From positions 310,001 to 374,000 of the forward strand of contig NC_088962.1 in the NCBI RefSeq assembly GCF_010111755.1: a DNA stretch of 64,000 nt, read 5' to 3'. The notes under the pieces were generated by a model that worked only from the letters and a program-made list of their open reading frames with translations, did not search any database and was not told the DNA's origin. Source of the stretch: Nakaseomyces glabratus (lineage: Eukaryota; Ascomycota; Saccharomycetes; Saccharomycetales; Saccharomycetaceae). Shown piece after piece: positions 58,805 through 64,000 of this stretch; position 1 is the stretch's first letter; every line of letters starts with the position of its first letter. A program made the position numbers and the translations under genes.

Positions 58805-61800
58805 TCAGTCATAGATATCAATAGGAGGTAACCTGTCCGCATGATAGAACCAATTCTTGGACTCAACTTCCCTACATAGCCACTCAGTTGGAAATAAAAC
58901 TAAATGACCACGTATTCTCTCGAGGATTCTTCTAGCTGTCACCTTATCGAATATCCTTTGGTTCGAGCCATTAACTGAGCTAGCATACATCTTCATCTTT
59001 AATGTCATTCTATTGCCCTTACTGTTCAAAGTTTGCTTCTCCATTAATTTTCTACCGAATTTCTCTTCTGCATTCTCTGCTAAATCGTTGATGGACTCAG
59101 GAAAGTCTATATCTCCGAGCTTTTCACCCTTCTTGACGGTCACACTCATGGTTCGCTGTAATGCTAATTCTGGAGGAATAGTTTCTTCTCTATCAACCAT
59201 CTCTTCTTCTGCACCTTCAAGTCCAGCCTGATCAGATACATATTTGCCTTGCTTGTTATCAAAATCAATATACAGCTTCGCAAATTCTTTGTAATCTCGC
59301 CATGTTTGCACAGCATTATCTGGCTGACAATGAAAAACTAATCTGAAAAGTAGAGTGTTCCTCAAGGCAACTGCCAGCCATAGTTCATCATAAAATTGAG
59401 ATGATAGTGGGTCTTCGAATGAATAAGGGTCTATGAATTTGTAATCCAGAACGTTTTTGAAAGATTCACACTTCTCAGAATTACCAAAGTCTGGTAATAT
59501 TTGATACAACAAAATATCTAAGGACTCGTCGTCTAGTTCTTCATCTTCAAAGCTTGTGCTGTTGTTTGTGGCTTTACTATCTTTAGATGATGGCCTAGAG
59601 TTTTTCTTTATAAAATTTTCTCTTTCCTTCTCACTTTTGCTTTCTTTATAAGAAACGTGCTGCAGATAATAGATACGCTTCAACATATCAAATTTTGAAG
59701 CACAATCAATCTTAGGATCGGATAGATAAATTTCCACAGTTTGTCTATCTGGTAATTGTTGCATCCTCTTAACTTTTTTCTTATTATCAATAATCTTAGT
59801 CTCAATAGCCCTCTTCGACCACTCATGTAATTGCTCAGTCACAGAGAGCTTGTGATCAATAAAATCTTTTGTACGCCATTTATCAGCTCCATACCCTTCA
59901 ACATCAGCCTTATGTTCAGAATTATTTACAATTCTTGGATCTGTGCTAATAGCCTTACGATCTCTGATACCTTTATTGTCCTCACCCGCTCTGTGATTAA
60001 ATGAATGATACTTGTTTAGCTTCGAGAATTTTGTGGTGGCTGAATTTAGTCCTAAACTTTCTTTACCAATATCACTGAATTCAAACGATTGATAAAGTTC
60101 AGAATCAAAAGCAGCATCCTCCTCTTCATTAATTTGGCTCATCAAACCATAGTTAGTAACAATCTTCTCTTCACTAGTTTTGTACTTGTCAAACCACAGA
60201 GGGCTACAATCAGCCTCAAATATTTCTCTATATGCTAATTCAATCATGGCAGAGCTTAACTTTTCACTCCTTTTATATTTTTTCCCCTCATTTAAGGTAT
60301 GTAAGGTATCGAAGTTTTTTTGCGCTAAATGTTCCAATCTGTTAAACTTTCTCTCAACAATTTCAACTAGATCAACATCACAGCCAAGGTGTTCACGCAT
60401 CAACCTCTGTCTCAACTCCCATGCAAATCTGCCAGCATAGTATTCCTTATCATTCATTTTTGTTTTCACCAAATCTGTATCTCTAACTACCATTGCAACC
60501 TCACTATCTCTGCTACCTAGTTGAGACCTTTCATTGATATTTGCACTACCAATTATAACATTTCTATCATCGGTTATTAAAAGCTTAGCATGGACATATA
60601 ATTGTTCGGTGACTAGTTTGTCATTCTCTCCATTAGTAGACCATTTACGTAATGAGAAGAATTGAATGTAATCAAACGGTTCAATGTTCAGTTTCCTCAA
60701 TCTTGAAAAAATTGAGGTTTGGCCTCTCGAAATGGATTGATACTGGCATTGCATTATTAATCTCAAACTAGAGGCCTCTGGTTCATCTATTGGAGAGTCA
60801 AAACCTGGCATTAATGGAATCACAATCATTGCTTTCCAAGGCTTACCTTCTGTGTTAGCCCTTATAATTCTATCAACTATAGCATCACCGATCTTATTTT
60901 CAATCACAACACCATCCCAAGAAGATGATGTTATAAAGAACTGGTTCTCAATGTAGATGAAGTGTTCACTTGTCTCAATCAATTTTAAATAAGCATTTTG
61001 AATGGAGTGCTCAGTTTGTTTCAGTCCTAAAGACCAGCTTCCGGCACTTCTCAAAACTTGAACTTCACAAGTGGACCTATCCTTAAGGTACTGGAACAAT
61101 GGCAGCCCTTCAAGTTCTCCTTTGGAAAAATCACCAGCAGGAGTTAACAAGGGCGTTGCTCTACTTGGCCGTTTCTCTCTTAATAAATAATTCCATCTTT
61201 GAACAAAATGCCTTGCTAAATCTCTAGCAGGCTCACCACAAGTCAGCATATGAACATCATGCCAAGGCATTCTAGGGACATCTTTCCGGTCATACATGTT
61301 TTCGAATGGCTTCTCTAAATCATAGAAATCACGCACACGAGCATTAGAATAGTCTTTACCTGGAAATATTTGATTGATAAGTTCGGGATCATCATCTCTC
61401 AAAACATGTTCTGGTGTATCATACCTACCGAAGCACAAATCAATTCCTCCCATAAACGCTACCGCATTATCAATTACAACAAATTTTTCATGATGAGCCC
61501 AGAAATATGTATTCTGAAGCCATTGATTTGGTGATCTGATCAAGTGAATATTTGGGTGCAGGTTTAACATGGAATGCTTGGTCCATGAACTGTCTGTACC
61601 GACTGTTGTCCCGACATTTCTATAAACTACAATAAAAATCTTCACCCCATATTCAGCTCTCTCCTTCAATAATCTATCAATACGATACTCTTGATTTCCC
61701 TTTATCGGTCTCCGTAAGTAAAGTTCAGGTGACAGCCACCAATCATGTATATAGATCACATCTTCAGCCATTCTCAAAGCGTCACTCAAGGCCCAAAAAT

Positions 61801-63637
61801 AATCTCTTCCGTCTATCAAAAACTTACAGTAGGCATTCTTTCTAACGGGTGCAAAACTGTCAAATCTATGTGGTTGCGACCAAACTGTAGATTTTGCCAT
61901 GTGAGAGATAGAATGAACCCACTGTTTAAAGCCTGACTCTGATTTACATATCATCTTCAGTTTTCTTTCACTATTTTCAAGCGTAATAAGCATTAACTTT
62001 GAGCTAATATCATCCTTTAACGTTCTCTTCTCTTTACGGGACCCAGGCCTATACTTAATTTCATCTTCAACATCATCAATTATATTATTTTTGTTTCCTG
62101 CTATCATCAATTTAAATTTAGAGTCTACCAGAAAGACATCTAAAGGAGTAGTAGAACCCAAATCAGAAACATATGTGATATATGAATGTCTTACTAAAAA
62201 CCATTTTGCAGTGTGTCTTTCTATCATTTCCTTAAAGTCGTGTGGATTGAAATGGGAAACTCTCCAACCTTGAGACTTTGCTGTCGACCTGATAACTAAA
62301 AAACCTTGCTTTCCAGCATAACCGTTCTCATAGCCCAGCAAATTACCAATAGGCGAGCATTCATAAAATTGAAATAATCTATTTGACTGCGGTCTCAAAC
62401 ATAGTGCTATATTCAGCAAGTATAAGTATCTTTCAATTCTTTTATGATGCTCCTGAGACTCATCATCGCCTTCTTCCATTAACTCTTTCAAGTGTTTCAT
62501 TTTCACCTTGTTGACGTCAAAGCTCATTGAGGACCTAAGGGAATCGAGTATGGATCTGTTATCATCAAATAAAGAACTAGCAGGTGACAGCGACAGATCT
62601 CTATCAGCCAACTCCCGTTTTTTACCGTGCTTATAGGAATGCTTGATATCATGCTTTATTTGGTTCTTCTCGTTATACTTTAAATGTGGGAAGTTTGGAA
62701 TTCTGAACTTATGGTAACGGTTCTGATCTATATATATCTTGTTTATTGTGTTTTGTTGGAACGCTAGCAGTTTTAGTTTGTGATGAAGTTGAAGAAGTTC
62801 CTTGTAGCTCTTATAAATTGTCCATTTTAGTCTGTTCTCACCCACACCGTATTCAAGCTCTATCTTGAACACAGTGAGGTCGTTCTTCTCGTAGAAGTTC
62901 TCTGCAAAAGAGCTGTTAGAACTAGAGCTCAAAGAAGCCATGGTGCTTGTAGTCATACCGTTCTTAAAGGCATTGATACTGCTATCGTTGACAGGAAGCA
63001 CACGGACATTCAACATAGCGAGAAGCAATGACGCCCGCCTCTTCCCGTGCTCGTCTCTGAGGAACTGGGAGGACGCAAATAAGGCTGCCGGACAACCTGC
63101 CAGCAGACTATCCAACAGATCCGAAGCCAGACTCTGGGTGATTTTGTTGCTTTCGTCATCTGCGTCATCGTTATTGCCCTGTTGTACAGCAGACTGCCGC
63201 CTCGAGAACGCCGGCGGTGTCCTGAACCCATTGAAGCTCCGCACTTTCAACTTCGAGATCACCGATATCCGCTTGAATGTGCTGTTGAACTCCTGTCTCC
63301 AGCCGTTAAACTGCCTGTCTCTGCTGGCACCAGTCTTGTCCGTGTCGAAACCGGCCATTGGCGTGGGCCTATGCCCGTGCTGATGCGCTGGCTCGCTGTG
63401 ATCCATGGACGCCGGCGTGACGTCTCTGCCCTGGTGCATCCGCTTTATAGAATTGGGAATCCCTTGAAATGCCAGATTCTTGGCTCTGGCCTCGGGATCA
63501 GAGACCACGGACGAGCCCACACTTCGCACATCGTATAGTCCATCTTCACCAGTTCTAGTTCCAGGACCAGCAGGGGTGTGCATCACACCCATATCCGTAT
63601 GCCTTCTATCGATTACACCGGGCACTACTTCCTGCAT
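58805..63637 (-). CDS. SPO14: Phospholipase D Spo14
   Basis: Spo14 hydrolyses phosphatidylcholine to phosphatidic acid and choline, stimulated by PI(4,5)P2, and is needed for prospore membrane formation and for Sec14-independent secretion. The 1610-residue product (S. cerevisiae 1683) has a Ser/Arg-rich N-terminus, a PX-like domain (about 250-430), a PH-like domain (about 440-580), and two HKD catalytic motifs: HHEKFVVID near residue 716 and VHAKLLITD near 1015, both followed by the Gly/Ser segments of the fold (GGIDLCFGRYD and GSANINERS). Its retention with both HKD motifs means the enzyme should be active. The 5' end is GC-rich. Order SET3-GMH1-SPO14 matches YKR029C-YKR031C. Confidence 0.97.
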   Translation of the reverse strand: MQEVVPGVIDRRHTDMGVMHTPAGPGTRTGEDGLYDVRSVGSSVVSDPEARAKNLAFQGIPNSIKRMHQGRDVTPASMDHSEPAHQHGHRPTPMAGFDTDKTGASRDRQFNGWRQEFNSTFKRISVISKLKVRSFNGFRTPPAFSRRQSAVQQGNNDDADDESNKITQSLASDLLDSLLAGCPAALFASSQFLRDEHGKRRASLLLAMLNVRVLPVNDSSINAFKNGMTTSTMASLSSSSNSSFAENFYEKNDLTVFKIELEYGVGENRLKWTIYKSYKELLQLHHKLKLLAFQQNTINKIYIDQNRYHKFRIPNFPHLKYNEKNQIKHDIKHSYKHGKKRELADRDLSLSPASSLFDDNRSILDSLRSSMSFDVNKVKMKHLKELMEEGDDESQEHHKRIERYLYLLNIALCLRPQSNRLFQFYECSPIGNLLGYENGYAGKQGFLVIRSTAKSQGWRVSHFNPHDFKEMIERHTAKWFLVRHSYITYVSDLGSTTPLDVFLVDSKFKLMIAGNKNNIIDDVEDEIKYRPGSRKEKRTLKDDISSKLMLITLENSERKLKMICKSESGFKQWVHSISHMAKSTVWSQPHRFDSFAPVRKNAYCKFLIDGRDYFWALSDALRMAEDVIYIHDWWLSPELYLRRPIKGNQEYRIDRLLKERAEYGVKIFIVVYRNVGTTVGTDSSWTKHSMLNLHPNIHLIRSPNQWLQNTYFWAHHEKFVVIDNAVAFMGGIDLCFGRYDTPEHVLRDDDPELINQIFPGKDYSNARVRDFYDLEKPFENMYDRKDVPRMPWHDVHMLTCGEPARDLARHFVQRWNYLLREKRPSRATPLLTPAGDFSKGELEGLPLFQYLKDRSTCEVQVLRSAGSWSLGLKQTEHSIQNAYLKLIETSEHFIYIENQFFITSSSWDGVVIENKIGDAIVDRIIRANTEGKPWKAMIVIPLMPGFDSPIDEPEASSLRLIMQCQYQSISRGQTSIFSRLRKLNIEPFDYIQFFSLRKWSTNGENDKLVTEQLYVHAKLLITDDRNVIIGSANINERSQLGSRDSEVAMVVRDTDLVKTKMNDKEYYAGRFAWELRQRLMREHLGCDVDLVEIVERKFNRLEHLAQKNFDTLHTLNEGKKYKRSEKLSSAMIELAYREIFEADCSPLWFDKYKTSEEKIVTNYGLMSQINEEEDAAFDSELYQSFEFSDIGKESLGLNSATTKFSKLNKYHSFNHRAGEDNKGIRDRKAISTDPRIVNNSEHKADVEGYGADKWRTKDFIDHKLSVTEQLHEWSKRAIETKIIDNKKKVKRMQQLPDRQTVEIYLSDPKIDCASKFDMLKRIYYLQHVSYKESKSEKERENFIKKNSRPSSKDSKATNNSTSFEDEELDDESLDILLYQILPDFGNSEKCESFKNVLDYKFIDPYSFEDPLSSQFYDELWLAVALRNTLLFRLVFHCQPDNAVQTWRDYKEFAKLYIDFDNKQGKYVSDQAGLEGAEEEMVDREETIPPELALQRTMSVTVKKGEKLGDIDFPESINDLAENAEEKFGRKLMEKQTLNSKGNRMTLKMKMYASSVNGSNQRIFDKVTARRILERIRGHLVLFPTEWLCREVESKNWFYHADRLPPIDIYD

Positions 63638-63879
63638 TCTCGTGAATACTTTAGCCCAGATATAATCTCGATTATTATGAAATTGAATCTCTCGATTGAC
63701 ACTGGGCGGCTAAGAAAAAAGCTCCCTTTCGAAGAGATAGGGATCCTAATATTAATATAATTAGCGATGACCCACCGTGCAAAGGGTGCAATAACACCAA
63801 CATCCGGATAAACAATGAACGCACACAATAACACCCAGACGGCCCCGGAGCCGAGAATCCAGATCCGTTTCTAGGCTCA

Positions 63880-63905
63880 CAGGCTTAAAACAGGCTTAAA
63901 CAGGA
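63880..63905 (+). repeat. Short tandem repeat CAGGCTTAAA(A)
   Basis: Two copies of an 10-11 base unit lie head to tail, followed by a partial third (CAGGA), upstream of SPO14. Confidence 0.65.
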
Positions 63906-63974
63906 CCAAAAACCCACACATCACATATACCACTTACTATACAAAAAGGGGCAAAAGAGTAGCAGTGCATAGTG

Positions 63975-63982
63975 TTACCCGG
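63975..63982 (+). promoter_or_regulatory. Reb1-type site
   Basis: TTACCCGG matches the Reb1 core (CCGGGTAA on the other strand), about 340 bases upstream of SPO14 and near the window end. It may belong to the next gene. Confidence 0.55.
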
Positions 63983-64000
63983 AGCTACGAATAGATCCTC

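Larger units (their letters stand above)
63638..64000. promoter_or_regulatory. SPO14 upstream region, cut by window end
   Basis: This 363-base stretch contains the SPO14 promoter and continues beyond the window. A perfect Reb1 core TTACCCGG lies at 63975-63982. The unit CAGGCTTAAAA is repeated at 63880-63905. GC content is high (32 of 60 bases at 63841-63900). No ORF was supported. Confidence 0.5.

Overview
This is a 64 kb piece of a budding-yeast nuclear chromosome from the Saccharomycetaceae. Every gene I could name has its closest recognisable match in Saccharomyces cerevisiae. Genes are compact and I saw no convincing intron, most intergenic regions are 0.2-1.5 kb, and promoters carry yeast elements (PAC GCGATGAG, RRPE TGAAAAATTTTCA, Gcn4 TGACTC, Reb1 TTACCCGG, Rap1). 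Gene order matches single tracks of the S. cerevisiae genome with small inversions and losses, as expected for a post-whole-genome-duplication relative. Base composition and protein divergence make a Nakaseomyces (Candida glabrata-like) yeast my best guess. That species call is inference. No transposon, tRNA, centromere, CRISPR array or virus-like element was found.

Layout. 1-3.5 kb: SKG1 (cut by the window start) and BAS1, convergent, as at S. cerevisiae YKR100C/YKR099W. 4.3-6.0 kb: a YHR202W-type metallophosphoesterase. 7.0-9.4 kb: CDC4 (YFL009W). These are three different ancestral contexts joined end to end. 10.05-43.5 kb: one collinear, wholly inverted copy of S. cerevisiae YOR219C-YOR202W: STE13, RFC1, RUD3, AIM41, SAS5, STE4, MGM1, RPB10, NPT1, PTP2, RET1, NOC2, GEP3, DED1, HIS3. 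Only SPR2 is missing from this block, and a 1.5 kb gap lies where it would be. 44.4-63.6 kb: a YKR021W-YKR031C block: ALY1, NTR2, then GCN3-RPC37-DBP7-RQT4 as an exact inversion of the S. cerevisiae order, then SET3, GMH1, SPO14. BCH2 and SAP190 are absent from the inversion edge.

Functions. Ribosome and Pol I/III biogenesis and translation dominate (RPB10, RET1, RPC37, NOC2, DBP7, DED1, GCN3, RQT4, GEP3), and most of their promoters carry PAC/RRPE elements. Pheromone biology (STE13, STE4), chromatin (SAS5, SET3), cell cycle and replication (CDC4, RFC1), mitochondrial dynamics (MGM1), NAD and histidine metabolism (NPT1, HIS3, BAS1), stress signalling (PTP2) and membrane traffic (RUD3, GMH1, ALY1, SPO14) make up the rest.

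No new multigene system is evident. The most interesting points are the four-gene inversion and the promoter it created, GC-rich islands centred on long divergent promoters (PTP2-RET1, HIS3-ALY1, SET3-GMH1, SPO14 5' end), a triplicated CCG-N4-CGG element in the PTP2-RET1 promoter, and the gap at the missing SPR2.
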